64,000 nucleotides of DNA from Bog-473 sp963843365 (GTDB lineage Bacteria > Actinomycetota > Acidimicrobiia > Acidimicrobiales > RAAP-2), in NCBI GenBank assembly GCA_963843365.1, contig CAWJKG010000002.1, forward strand, positions 1,302,001 to 1,366,000, given 5' to 3'. Shown piece after piece: positions 15,673 to 25,639 of this stretch. Under the pieces are notes generated by a model. That model did no database searches. It saw only the letters and a program-made list of their open reading frames with translations, and was not told the origin of the DNA. The stretch's first letter is position 1, and each line of letters begins with the position of its first letter. Made by a program: the position numbers and the translations under genes.

Positions 15673-16554
15673 GTGCTCGCCTTGGTGTGGTTCGTGGTGG
15701 GTGGGCTCGTCGGCTGGGGTGCGGCACACGGCGGACCGGTCGTGCAGCGGGCATGGCCGGTCTTCCTCCGTGTGCAGATCCTGGCCACGGCGGCCACACT
15801 CTCCCTGGTGGCGGCCTGGCGGCTGAGCTCGGTCGGCCAGTTGCTGGGGCCACTGGCGCTGTCGGCGGGCATGTGGCTCCTGCTCGGAGCGACCCTGGTG
15901 TCACGGGGCGAGCGCAGTCCGGGCCAGAGCTCCCTCGAGGCGTGGGCGGTGGCGCCCAACGCCGCCTTCTGGGTCGTCCCGACCGCAGCGGCCCTCGCCG
16001 GATCGGCGGGGACGATGATCGCCGTCCTGTCCAACCTGCTCACCACCGCCTGGAACGCGGCCGCGGTCCACTTGATGCGGCGGGACGCTCCCTTTCGCCA
16101 GCGTCGCTCGACGACGTGGGTGGATCAGTCACCCGTGCTGGCGTCCCTGGTCGGGCTCCTGCTCCACCTTGTCGGCCCGGCACCGGCCTGGACCGCGGAC
16201 GTGCTGACGTGGGCCGGGCCGCTGCTGGCCTTCTCCGGCGCCGCGCTCTTCACCGGCTCGGTCATCCACCCCCACAACCTGGCTGTGCCGCGCACCGCTC
16301 ACGCCGTGCGCCGCTGGGGCTGGCTGACCGTGGTGCGGATCGCGTACTACGCACTCGTGGCGGCGGTGGCATCCCTGGCCGGCTCGACCGCGCTCGCGGT
16401 GGTGGCCGTCCTCACCGCGTTGAGCGCACCCTCCTTCCAACCCGTGCAGCTCTCGGTCCTCTACGGCTACCGCTCCGAGGTGGTCGTCGCCGCCGTGCGG
16501 TGGGGGTGGATCCTGGCCCCATGCGGCCTCGTCCTGGCGGCGCTCGTCCGGTAG
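15673..16554 (+). CDS. Polytopic membrane protein, AEC-permease-like
   Basis: A 293-residue integral membrane protein with about eight to ten hydrophobic helices and a large fraction of Ala, Leu and Val. The layout (two repeats of about five helices, Asn and Pro residues in helix breaks such as VAPNAAFWVVPTAAAL) recalls auxin-efflux-carrier (AEC) permeases, but no diagnostic motif is clear. Start GTG 15673; CACAAT is 6 nt upstream, giving the same leaderless geometry as other genes here. It is divergent from the diiron-like gene and converges on the CGNR gene. Substrate unknown. Confidence 0.6.
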   Translation: MLALVWFVVGGLVGWGAAHGGPVVQRAWPVFLRVQILATAATLSLVAAWRLSSVGQLLGPLALSAGMWLLLGATLVSRGERSPGQSSLEAWAVAPNAAFWVVPTAAALAGSAGTMIAVLSNLLTTAWNAAAVHLMRRDAPFRQRRSTTWVDQSPVLASLVGLLLHLVGPAPAWTADVLTWAGPLLAFSGAALFTGSVIHPHNLAVPRTAHAVRRWGWLTVVRIAYYALVAAVASLAGSTALAVVAVLTALSAPSFQPVQLSVLYGYRSEVVVAAVRWGWILAPCGLVLAALVR

Positions 16555-16558
16555 CCGC

Positions 16559-17155
16559 TCAGCGTGTCGCGTCCGGCACGACGCCGGTCCCCGAGGCGCG
16601 GCGCGTCCGCAGGTTGCGGTTCTTGATCCGATTGCCGCACACCGCCATGTCGCACCACGCCCCGCGGCCCGCGTGCGAGCGGTCGTAGAAGGCCCAGCGG
16701 CAGTCCGGATTGCGGCAGGCCTTGAGCCGGGCCCAGGAGCCGTCCAGCTGGGCGTCGCGCACAATGAGGAGGAGGGTCGCCGCGAACGACGCCAGGCCGT
16801 CCTCGCCGGGACGCAGGTGGACGGTGCCGTCGGCGTCGACGACGGGATACAGCGCGGCACCCCGGGCGAGGCCCTGCAGCCCGCGCAGATCGGCCGGCAC
16901 CGGCGCCGCGCCGGTGGTGTTGGCGATGACGAGGCCGCGGATGCTTTCCCGGAGCGCGCGCAGCCGGACCAGGTCGAGGTCCGCTCCCTGCGGCAGCCCC
17001 ATGTCGTGGAGCCAGGGCGGCAGCGCGGTGCCGGCGTCGGCCAGCAGGTCCACCCCCGTGTCGCCTTCCCAGGTGTTCACGAAGGCCTGGAGGAGCAGGA
17101 GCGGCATGGGAGCCGGCTTCGTCTCGTCGGCGGGGTCCCAGGTCGGCGAGAGCAC
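16559..17155 (-). CDS. CGNR zinc-finger protein with ABATE domain
   Basis: A 198-residue probable transcriptional regulator. The C-terminal zinc finger is plain: C-x4-C in CRNPDCRWAFYDRSHAGRG followed by WCDMAVCGNRIKNR, which carries the family CGNR signature (about residues 146-181). The first 130 residues match the helical ABATE domain (FVNTWEGDTGVDLL near the N-terminus). Family members are found alone or near stress and metabolism genes; targets are unknown. TATGCT (17167-17162) is followed by 6 nt and the GTG, again predicting a leaderless mRNA. Confidence 0.85.
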   Translation of the reverse strand: MLSPTWDPADETKPAPMPLLLLQAFVNTWEGDTGVDLLADAGTALPPWLHDMGLPQGADLDLVRLRALRESIRGLVIANTTGAAPVPADLRGLQGLARGAALYPVVDADGTVHLRPGEDGLASFAATLLLIVRDAQLDGSWARLKACRNPDCRWAFYDRSHAGRGAWCDMAVCGNRIKNRNLRTRRASGTGVVPDATR

Positions 17156-17190
17156 GGTCCGAGCATAGCGGTTGTGACCTATAAAACGGC

Positions 17191-17219
17191 TTGACTGGTC
17201 TCCTCATGACGCCCATAAT
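17191..17219 (+). promoter_or_regulatory. Strong sigma-70-type promoter
   Basis: TTGACT (17191-17196), a 17-bp spacer and CATAAT (17214-17219) match the housekeeping consensus at 5 of 6 positions in each hexamer. It is about 41 bp upstream of the ATG of the frameshifted gene at 17260, which also has a plausible AGAGGG ribosome binding site. Confidence 0.6.
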
Positions 17220-17259
17220 GAACTTTGATGGTCACGTCGAGAGGCTCAGAGGGACACCC

Positions 17260-17725
17260 ATGATCGTGGTCCTCGAAGAGGGGGCGGGCCTGGCCCTGCG
17301 CCGGGTCCGCTGGCGCGATCGCCTGCTGGTGCGGGCGCGGGCGTCGGCTACTCGACGACCGGCTCGCCGCCGGCGAGTCGCCCGAGTCGACCGTGGCGCT
17401 GGCCCTCCACGCCGGGCGACTGTGCCGGCCGGCCCAGCGCCGGCTGCTGGCGCGCAGTCTCTCCCGACTGGTGGCGGCCGCCGAGGCCCCGGCGGGACGG
17501 CGTGTGCGCGCTCCCGTGTGCCGGCCTGCCGTGCGACAGGCGCGGGCGGAACTGGCGGCCATCGCCGGCCGTCTCAGCGCCCCGGGCCCCGTGGGCATCC
17601 ACGGCGTGGCCCGCGTCCGGACGCTGCTGGCCGACGGGACCGGGCCGCTCTACCAGTCCGCGCCCCCGGGACGGCTGCTCCGTACCCTCGAAGAGGTGCG
17701 GCGCGCGCTCGATTCCGTGAGCTAG
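17260..17725 (+). pseudogene. Small hypothetical protein, split by one frameshift
   Basis: Two frames join into one plausible protein of about 155 residues. Residues 1-28 (MIVVLEEGAGLALRRVRWRD and on) lie in the first frame. After about 17345 coding continues in the next frame as LLDDRLAAGESPESTVALAL, then a helical region rich in Leu, Arg and Ala, ending RTLEEVRRALDSVS at 17725. The shift behaves like one extra base in a GC-rich run. A good promoter and ribosome binding site precede it. The family is not recognised. It could be a recent pseudogene or a sequence error. Confidence 0.5.
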
Positions 17726-17744
17726 TGCGGCGGATCGGGTCTCG

Positions 17745-18395
17745 TCAGCGGCCGCGCAGGATGCGGTCCAGCTGGGCCACGCTGAGCGGGGCGTGGTCGG
17801 GCGGCTCGTGCCCGGGGCGGAGGCCGTCGAGCAGGAGCTCGAGGAAGCGCAGGGACGGGGTCGACGACTTCGTATCGCAGACGTCGGCGATGGAGCGCAC
17901 CGCCATCAGCAGCACGACGATGTCGGCCACCTCGATGTCGGGACGGACCGACCCGGCCCGCTGACTCCGGCGGAGGATCTCCTCGAGCAGCGGCGCGGTC
18001 TGGCCGAGCCCGGTCCCGCTGGTACGCCAGGGCGGAGCCGAAATGGCCGCCCGCCAGCAGCTCGGCACCGCGATGCAGCGCCGCACGAATTCGAAGACGC
18101 CCTCGGCGGGCTCCACGTCGGAGAGGACGGTCTCGGCGATCTGCCGCTTGCGCTCCTGCGCCAATGCGACCACCGCATTGAGCAGGTCGGCCTTGTTCGG
18201 GAACCGTCGGTAGAGCGTCCCGACGCCGACGTCGGCCCGGAGCGCGATGCTCTCCATGGACGCGTCGTAGCCCTCCTCGGCGAAGGCGTCGCGGGCCGCC
18301 GTCAGGATCCGGCTCAGGTTGACCTCGGCGTCGCGCCGGAGCGGGCGCTGCTCCACGTTCGCACCGGCGCCGCGGACGGTGCCGCTCTTCGTCAC
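17745..18395 (-). CDS. TetR-family transcriptional regulator
   Basis: A 216-residue one-component regulator. The N-terminal HTH, RILTAARDAFAEEGYDASMESIALRADVGVGTLYRRFPNKADLLNAV (about residues 29-75), is classic TetR; the C-terminal ligand domain is variable. The ATG overlaps the stop of the upstream MFS gene by 4 bp, so exporter and regulator are one operon. It is the likely ligand of the 52-bp palindrome between the divergent exporters. The inducer is unknown, probably an exported toxic compound. Confidence 0.9.
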   Translation of the reverse strand: MTKSGTVRGAGANVEQRPLRRDAEVNLSRILTAARDAFAEEGYDASMESIALRADVGVGTLYRRFPNKADLLNAVVALAQERKRQIAETVLSDVEPAEGVFEFVRRCIAVPSCWRAAISAPPWRTSGTGLGQTAPLLEEILRRSQRAGSVRPDIEVADIVVLLMAVRSIADVCDTKSSTPSLRFLELLLDGLRPGHEPPDHAPLSVAQLDRILRGR

Positions 18396-19861
18396 GCCAG
18401 GTCCTCGGGCCCGAAGGCGATGGCACCGACGATGACCTCGGCTTCCGCCGTCAGGGCGGGGTGCGGCTCCCGCTCCACGATGGAGAGGCCCGCCCGTCTG
18501 GGGATGAAGAGCCCCACCAGTGCGGCCACGACGAGCGCGATGCCGCTCACCGCGAACGCCAGCAGGAAGCCGTGCTCCTTGGGCACGCCGCCGGCCACCA
18601 GGCCGCTGACCACCAGGCTGGCCGCGATCCCGCTCCCGAGGGCGGCGCCGATGTTGCGGATGTTGGTGTTCATCCCGGTGGCCACGCCGGTCTGCTCTGC
18701 CGGCACCGCCTCAATGATGAGGTTCGACATCCCCGCGAAGCCCATGGCGATGCCGATGCCGAGGACGCCGGTCGAGACGTAGATCGCCCACTGGTCGGTG
18801 TGGTCGAGCAACAGCAGCAGGTAGCTGGCCGCCGCGAAGAGCGACCCGGCGACGAGCACGATCTTGGACCCGAACGCCTTCGAGAGCGGCCCGGTCATGG
18901 GGGCGACGACCGCCATGGCGACGGCGAACGGCGCCAGATAGAGGCCGGCCTGGGTGACCGACGCCCCGAATCCGTACCCCTCGTGGGTCGCCGTCTCGGT
19001 GAACTGGGGCAGCGTCACGAACATGGCGAACATGCCGAACCCGAACAGCAGCGCGGCCAGGTTGGTCGTCCAGACCGTCTGGATGCGCATCATCTTCATG
19101 TCGACGAGCGGGGAGTCGGAGCGGTCCTCCGCCACCACCCACACCACCAACAGGACCGCCGTGGCCGCCAGCAGGACCAGGACCGTGGTGTCGCCCCAGC
19201 CCCAGGTCGGCGCATAGGAGATGGCCAGGAGACCGGTCACCAGCCAGGCGGACATGAGCACCGCGCCGATCCAATTGATGCGGCCCGCGGCACGCACCGG
19301 TGACTCGGCCACGAACAGAGAGGTGGCGACCGTCGCGATCGCCGACATGATCATGGGCAGCCAGTAGAGCCAGTGGTAGTTGAGGTGCACGAGGATCGGG
19401 CCCGCCAACACGATGCCCGCCCCCGCTCCGACGCCGAGGATGGCCGACATGACCCCGATGGCCCCGGCGACGCGCTCCGGCGGGAACTCGTCCCGGATGA
19501 TCCCGAAGGCCAGCGGGAACACCGCCCCGCCGGTGCCCTGAATGACCCGGCCGACCAGCATCAGCGGGAGCGACGTGGCCAGCGCGCTGAGGAGCGACCC
19601 GACGGTGAGGGCGAGGAGCACGGCCACGATGACCTTCTCCTTGCCGAGCATGTCCCCCACCCGCCCCAGGATCGGCGTGGCGATGGCCGCGCTCAGCAGG
19701 TAGGCGGTCAGGAGCCAATTGGCACCGTCCTCCGACGTGTGGAGCGTCTGTTCGAGCTGGGGGATGGCGGGGATGATGAGCGACTGCAGGAGAGAGAAGG
19801 CCAGGGCCGCCGTCCCCAGCACGGCGAAGGTGAGCGGATAGTTGATGGGTCGATTCGCCAA
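18392..19861 (-). CDS. MFS drug exporter, DHA2-like (14-helix type)
   Basis: A 489-residue proton-linked exporter. Hydrophobic segments begin at residue 10. Motif A-like GRVGDMLGKEKVIV follows helix 2, and VGRVIQGTGGAVFPLAFGIIRDEFPPE is the family motif B/C region near helix 4-5. About 14 helices are predicted. It is cotranscribed with the TetR gene, and the operator palindrome lies 21 bp upstream of the ATG. The substrate is not predictable. Confidence 0.88.
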   Translation of the reverse strand: MANRPINYPLTFAVLGTAALAFSLLQSLIIPAIPQLEQTLHTSEDGANWLLTAYLLSAAIATPILGRVGDMLGKEKVIVAVLLALTVGSLLSALATSLPLMLVGRVIQGTGGAVFPLAFGIIRDEFPPERVAGAIGVMSAILGVGAGAGIVLAGPILVHLNYHWLYWLPMIMSAIATVATSLFVAESPVRAAGRINWIGAVLMSAWLVTGLLAISYAPTWGWGDTTVLVLLAATAVLLVVWVVAEDRSDSPLVDMKMMRIQTVWTTNLAALLFGFGMFAMFVTLPQFTETATHEGYGFGASVTQAGLYLAPFAVAMAVVAPMTGPLSKAFGSKIVLVAGSLFAAASYLLLLLDHTDQWAIYVSTGVLGIGIAMGFAGMSNLIIEAVPAEQTGVATGMNTNIRNIGAALGSGIAASLVVSGLVAGGVPKEHGFLLAFAVSGIALVVAALVGLFIPRRAGLSIVEREPHPALTAEAEVIVGAIAFGPEDLA

Positions 19862-19881
19862 GGCTGATCCGATCGCCAGAG

Positions 19882-19933
19882 CCGGAATGCGGTCTTCCGG
19901 TTACGCTAGCATAAGCGGAAGTCGGCATTCCGG
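19882..19933. promoter_or_regulatory. 52-bp palindrome, probable double TetR operator
   Basis: Two 19-bp sites face each other. O1 is CCGGAATGCGGTCTTCCGG (19882-19900), with a perfect CCGGAA-N7-TTCCGG repeat. O2 is GCGGAAGTCGGCATTCCGG (19915-19933), 5 of 6 arm positions. Between them TTACGCTAGCATAA is itself a near palindrome holding TAnnnT elements on both strands (TAGCAT on plus, TATGCT on minus). The whole is a nested dyad centred on 19907.5, with 20 of 24 arm positions paired around CTAG. It lies between two divergent exporter genes, so one regulator could shut both promoters. Confidence 0.7.
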
Positions 19934-20026
19934 TAAGGCACGCGGGAACCACGCAACGGCAGCAGGAGGCGGCATCCAACCCACCCCAGGACACCCAGGC
20001 CACGTCGCCGGGCGGGAACACCGCAC

Positions 20027-21767
20027 ATGACCGCGATCCCCGTCGCGCCCGGGCAGGGTCACGTCAACGAACGGCACAAGTGGATCGCGCTGTTCATCAC
20101 GACACTCGGCATGCTCATGGCGACGATCGACGCTTCCATCGTCCTGATCGCCCTGCCCGACATCTTCCGAGGCATCCGCCTCGACCCCCTCCTCCCCTCC
20201 AACACCTTCTTCCTGCTCTGGATGATCCTGGGGTTCCTCATCGTCACCAGCGTGCTGGTCGTCAGCTTCGGACGGCTGGGCGACCTCTACGGCCGGGTGC
20301 GCATGTACAACCTCGGCTTCGCCGTCTTCACCTTCTTCTCGCTCCTGCTGAGCATCACCTGGATGACGGGGACCGCGGCCGGCATCTGGCTCATCGTGAT
20401 GCGCATCTTCCAGGGTGTCGGCGCCGCCCTGCTGATGGCGAACTCCGCGGCCATCCTCACCGACGCCTTCCCCCCGGGCCGCCGCGGCTTCGCCCTCGGG
20501 ATCAACCAGGCTGCCGCCATCAGCGGCACCTTCATCGGGCTTCTCCTCGGGGGCTTGCTGGCTCCCATCAACTGGCGGCTGATCTTCCTGGTCTCGGTGC
20601 CCATCGGTCTCTTCGCCACGGTGTGGGGCTACTTCTCCCTGCACGAGGTGGAGAGCGGCTCCCGGGCGCGCATCGACTGGGCCGGCAACATCACCTTCGC
20701 TGTCGGGCTGATCCTCGTCATGATCGGCATCACCTACGGCATTGAGCCCTACGGCGGCCACCCCATGGGCTGGACCAACCCTGTGGTCCTGGCCGAGCTC
20801 GGCGTGGGGGTCGGCTTCCTGATCCTCTTCTGTGTCATTGAGCTCCACACCGACGAGCCCATGTTCCGGCTCCAGCTGTTCAAGATCCGGGCCTTCTCGG
20901 CGGGAGTCTTCGCCAGCTTCCTCGGCGCGCTCGGGCGGGGCGGCCTGATGTTCATGCTCATCATCTGGCTGCAGGGCGTCTGGCTCCCCCGCCACGGCTA
21001 CACCTTTGCCGTGACCCCGCTGTGGGCCGGGATCTTCCTCGTCCCTCTCACCTCCGGCTTCCTCATCGCCGGTCCGCTGGCCGGGATTCTGTCGGACCGC
21101 TTCGGGCCGCGCCCCTTTGCCACCTTCGGCATGCTCGGCACCGCCGTCTGCTTCGCGCTCTTCTTGCTGTTGCCGATCAACTTCTCGTATCCCGAATTCG
21201 GACTGCTGCTCTTCGTCACCGGGCTGTGCATGTCCTCGTTCGGTTCGTCGAACCGCACCGGGGTGATGAACAGCCTGCCGGCGGCCGACCGCGGCGCAGG
21301 CTCGGGCATGAACACGACGTTCCAGAACTCGGCCCAGGTGCTCTCCATCGGCATCTTCTTCTCCCTCATCATCCTCGGTCTGGCCAACCACCTCCCCGAC
21401 GCGCTGGTGAGCGGACTGACGGCCCACGGAGTCCCAGAGGCGACCGCTGTCAGGATCTCGCACCTGCCGCCCGTCTCGACGCTCTTCGCCGCCTTCCTCG
21501 GGTACAACCCGGCCGGCCATCTGGTCGGCTCGCACGTGCTGTCGCAGCTGACGCCGGCGCAGCGCAGCACGGTGACAGGCGAGCGCTTCTTCCCGGGCCT
21601 CATTGCGGACGCATTCCGCGCCGGCCTGCACACGGCCTTCGCCTTCGGCATCGTGATGTGCCTGGCCGGCGCCGCCGCCTCGTGGACCCGGGGCGGCAAG
21701 GGCGCCCCCCAGGCGGCCGCGGAGCCGGTCGCGCGTCGAGACCCTGGTGCCCGAGCCCGCGGTCTGA
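20027..21767 (+). CDS. MFS drug exporter, DHA2-like, with a 3' frameshift
   Basis: A second 14-helix exporter of about 580 residues, only distantly similar to its divergent neighbour. Seen: MATIDASIVLIALPDIF in helix 1, FGRLGDLYGRVRMYN (motif A), RIFQGVGAALLMANSAAILTDAFPP (motif C region), and RTGVMNSLPAADRGAGSGMN. Near 21735 the frame shifts by +1; the natural end in the new frame is VETLVPEPAV with a stop at 21765-21767, inside a hairpin shared with the convergent gene. Unshifted, the frame would run to 21940 with an Arg-rich, unlikely tail. It is the probable second target of the TetR operator. Confidence 0.82.
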
Positions 21768-21787
21768 CGGGGCGGCGGGGCCGTCAG
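21764..21787. terminator. Hairpin spanning two convergent stops
   Basis: CTGACGG (21764-21770) pairs with CCGTCAG (21781-21787) around a 10-nt GC loop. The stem contains the frame-corrected MFS stop and the stop of the minus-strand cyclase gene. No U-tract. The same design occurs at 9964-9989. Confidence 0.45.
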
Positions 21788-24700
21788 GCCGGTGTCAGAT
21801 CCCAGTCCGGAGGACTGACGACGCCCAGGCTGGCGAACAGGTTCTCGGAGCGAGACCGGTCCTCGGCCTGCGGCTCCTCGCCCACCAGGGACACGAGGGA
21901 AGTGCGCAGCCGGAGGCCCGCCGCCAGGTCGAAGAGGTAGCCGGCCACCTCGGCGCGGTTGACCGACTCGCTCACCACCTCCACAGCCCCGGCGACGTCG
22001 CCTGCTCGGGCCAGTGCGACCGCGCGCAGGCGCGCCAACGGATAGGCCAGGTACGGGTCGCCCTCGCGCGCGTCGATGTCGTGCGTCACCCGCGCCACGT
22101 CGGCCACGTCATCGGCAACGGACCGGGTGCGCAACCGGAGCTCGAGCATGGAGAGCTGACACTCCGAGAGGTAGTACCACGAGTCCATGTGCATGAACAG
22201 CTCCTGGGCCTCGTAGAACAGCGACGCGGCGCGCGTGAAGTCCTCGCCGCGCAACGCCGCCCGCCCGAGGTTGAGCGTCGCCACGGCCACCCCGAACGGA
22301 TAGGGGATCTTCCCCCAGCTCGTCCGCAGCCCCGAGAGGACCTCCTCCGCCTCGGCCACCTTGCCCTGGTCGATGAAGATCTCGGCCATGTTGTTGAGCG
22401 GCTGCCCCCGGCGCAGCGTGTCCCCGGCGCGTGCGCACACCTCCGCCGCCCGCTGGTAGAGGTCGAGGGCCTCCAGCCACCGGCCCTGATAGAAGGCGGC
22501 GGTGCCCAGGTTGTTCAGCACATTGGACTGCCCGACGAGGTCGCCCAGCTCCTCGAAGATGGCCAGGGCGCGGTTGCCCGAAGGCACCGTTGTTCTCCTC
22601 AATGGAGATCGCGCACAGGTCGAGGAGCTGCAGTGCGTGGGCCAGGCCGGAGCGGTGGCCCGAGGCTTCCGCCTCCGCGCGTGCCCGCGTGGCCCACACC
22701 ATGCACTCCCTGTACTTGGCCTGCCGGAAGCGGACGCCGGCGTAGGCCACCGCGATCTCGGCCAGCTCGGAGTCGACCGAAATGCCCGCATCGGCCAGCA
22801 GCCGGCGGGCCCGGCCGTAGAGGCGCAGGGCCGACGAGTACTTGCTCCGGTGCTCGTTGAGGATCCCGGCCTTGCGCCAGAGGCGCGCCCGGGTGCGGGG
22901 GTCCGCCGGTGCGAGGGCGCGGGCCTCGGCGTAGCCGCCGCGGCGCACGATCGTGGTCCCCGGAGCGCTCGCAGATGTCGCCGAGCGACTCCGCGACCCT
23001 TCTCCTTGCTCCTGCGCGGGCAGCTCCGTGAGGTGCGCGGCATGGCCCATCGCCTGGGCGAAAAACGTCGAGGCCTCGACGTTGGCGTAGAGCCGGTCGG
23101 CGTGCTGTCCCGCCGCCACCAGGTATTTCCAGGCGGGTCGTGTGCGCCTCGGCCAGGTGATAGTGCGTCGCCAACAGGGCGGACTGCTCCTCGAGGGTCG
23201 ACCCTGGTCTCGAGCAGGTCCCCGATGCGGACGTGGAGCTCACGGCGGCGGCGGAACGAGATGCCTTCGTAGATGGTCTGGCGGAAGAGGTCGTGTCCGA
23301 AGCGGAAGACCCCCGGTGCCACCGGGCGGACCAGGGAGCCAGCCGTTCCCAGCGCGACACCTCACGGCGGCCCCTCCCCAGCACCGCACCCAGCAGCGCG
23401 AGGTCGATGTCCATGCCGAAGACCGACGCCTCCTGCACGAGCACGCGGTCGGCGGGCGAGAACGCGTCGAGCCGGGTCGTGACCAGCGCTTCGACAGTGT
23501 CCGGGAATCTCGTCGAGCGCACCGCCCTCACTCGCCGCCATGAGCTCCACGACGAAGAGCGCGTTGCCGTGGGCACGATCGAGAAGATCCGTCATGACCC
23601 CGGCGTCCATTGCCTTGCCCGCCGGGGTGGAGAGGGCGAGGGTCGACGCATCGCTCGCGTTGAGGGGAAGCAGATCAACCCTGACCGTGCCTGCGCACCA
23701 CGGGATCGGGGCCATGGCTCGTGGCGCAGATCAACCAGGGCCGCTCCCGCGCCTGCGTCGCCAGGGTGCCGAGCAGGTCGAGCGAGGCCTCGTCGGCCCA
23801 TTGCGTGTCCTCGAGCACGATGAGCTGCGGCGTCGTGATGGTGGCGTCGAGGAAGGACGCCACCGCCTCGTGGGCGCGGGCCCGACGGAACGCCGGCACG
23901 ATCTCGTCGCTCTCGCGCGTGGACGGCGACATCGGCCCCGAAGGGGCCGGCGATCAGGGGCAGCCAGGGCGACAGCTCGGGAGCGGCCCCCTCCATCAGT
24001 GCCCGCAGAGTCCCCCCGACCTCCGCCGGCGGCAGGTCGGGCTGCATGCCCAGGGTGCGCCGCAGCAGAGGCTCCATCACGCCGTACGGTTTGGACTTGG
24101 AGAAGGGCTGGCTCGACCACCGCGAGACCCCCATCCCCATGCCCTCGCAGATCAGGCGCAACTCGGCGGCCAGACGCGTCTTGCCGGTGCCGACCGAACC
24201 GACGATCTCCACCGCGCTCCCGCTGCCGGCCATGGCACCGCGGGCATGTTCGAGGAGCACGCTCAGCTCCGCGTCCCGGCCGATGAGGGGAAACGGCCGG
24301 TCGATTTCGTCCACGGCCTCGTCGGTGACGTCGTGCACGATGGCCGCGTCGATCATGGCCTCCTTGCCCTTCACAAGGAAGGGCTCCAGGCGCGTCAGCA
24401 CGAGCCTGGCGCGGCAGCGGGCCAGGACCGCCTGGCTCACCACCATTTCGCCGGGGCCCGCCTGCTGCATCAGGCGGGCCGCCAGGTTGACGGCGTCCCC
24501 CATGACCGTGAAGGTGCGGCGGGTCTCCGATCCGAGGTTCCCCACGAAGACGACACCCCGGTTGACGCCCGGCGCGCAGCTCCAGTCCGCGGTGGCGTCG
24601 ATGATGTCCCGCACGGCGCGCACCAGGTGCTCGTCGTCGTTGACGCCCGCCGTGGGGACGCCTCCGGCAAGAATCAGTTTGCCCCCGTCCCCGTACACGT

Positions 24701-25609
24701 CGCTGGAGAGCCAGTGCACACCGTGACGTGCCACGGCGGCCGCGGTGGCGTCGGTGAGATCCTGCAACAGCGCCCCGATCCGTGCCGGGCCCTCGCGGTC
24801 GAGTACCGCATCGGTGTGCTTGAAGCAGACGAAGGCGATGGCGGCCTGGCGGTGCTCGCCGACCCCCTGCGCCTCGATGCCGAGCCGCTGCTCCAGTGGG
24901 ATGAGCCGTTCCAGGTCCGCGTGGGCCCACTCGGCGTCCATCGGGTCGGCGGCGGGCCCGACCGGCTCGGGATTGCGGCGCAGCAGATGGCCGCCGTCGA
25001 CCGCGGCGCCGACGACCTTCTCCGGGACCCGCTCGGCCGTCGCCGCGCTGATCCGTATCTCACCCGCCTCGGCGTTGGACTCGCAGGCGAGGGTCGCCGT
25101 GACGTCGGGACCCGTCAGCAGGAGCTCACGGTGCACGCCCGTGCGGCAAAAAGACGGGGAACGACCCGCTGTGGACCCCGATGGAGATCCCGAGCCGCAC
25201 CGTGCCGCCGCCCCGCTGTCGCACCGGGCGGGCGATGAGTGCCCGCATCCCGTACGAGGCCCGGCAGGCCCGGACGGCGTCGCGCGTCGCCCGTGAAGAG
25301 CACCAGCAAGGCGTCCCCCCCGAACTTGATGACGTCGCCCCCCTCCTCGAGGCAGATGCGGATCATGGAGTCGAAGCACGAGTTGAGGAGGTCCGTCAGC
25401 TCTTCGGCGCCGCGCCGGCCCATGGAGGAGAGCTGTTCGGTCAGGCGGGTGAAGCCCGAGATGTCGGCGGACACCAGCGTCCCAGGCAGCAGTCGTCCCG
25501 TCTCGTCGGGCGTGCGGGCGATCCAGTCGGCCGCCAGCCGGGGCACGTAGGGACGCAGCGCGCCGTCCACTGCAGCGGAAGAAGGGTCCGAAGAGGCCGC
25601 CGGCGTCAC
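21784..25609 (-). pseudogene. Twin-cyclase / ATPase / TPR signalling protein, multiply frameshifted
   Basis: A gene of about 1,270 codons with about 11 frame changes (near 25280, 25145, 23935, 23700, 23515, 23330, 23210, 23125, 23005, 22955, 22585). Cyclase domain 1 keeps both metal Asp (SADISGFTRL, KFGGDALLVLF) but has no N-x3-R. Cyclase domain 2 lacks the first Asp (FVCFKHTD) but keeps VMGDAVNLAARLM with Asn and Arg, so together they would form one site, as in soluble adenylyl cyclase. Next come an AAA ATPase (GSVGTGKTRL, LIVLEDTQWADEASL) and TPR-like helices to the C-terminus. Each segment between shifts is well preserved, so it is either a very recent pseudogene or an intact gene with sequence errors. 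Confidence 0.72.
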
Positions 25610-25639
25610 TCCCTCCTTCTTACTCCAGGTCGAGGCCCA

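Noticed and set aside
20027..21940. 637-residue version of the second MFS exporter
   Set aside because: The last 60 residues are Arg-rich, overlap the convergent gene by 157 bp and ignore a good stop in the +1 frame at 21765-21767.
25115..25609. Stand-alone short cyclase-domain protein of 164 residues
   Set aside because: Its last 55 residues are an out-of-frame Arg/Gly-rich tail; the true domain continues in the next frames of the same gene.
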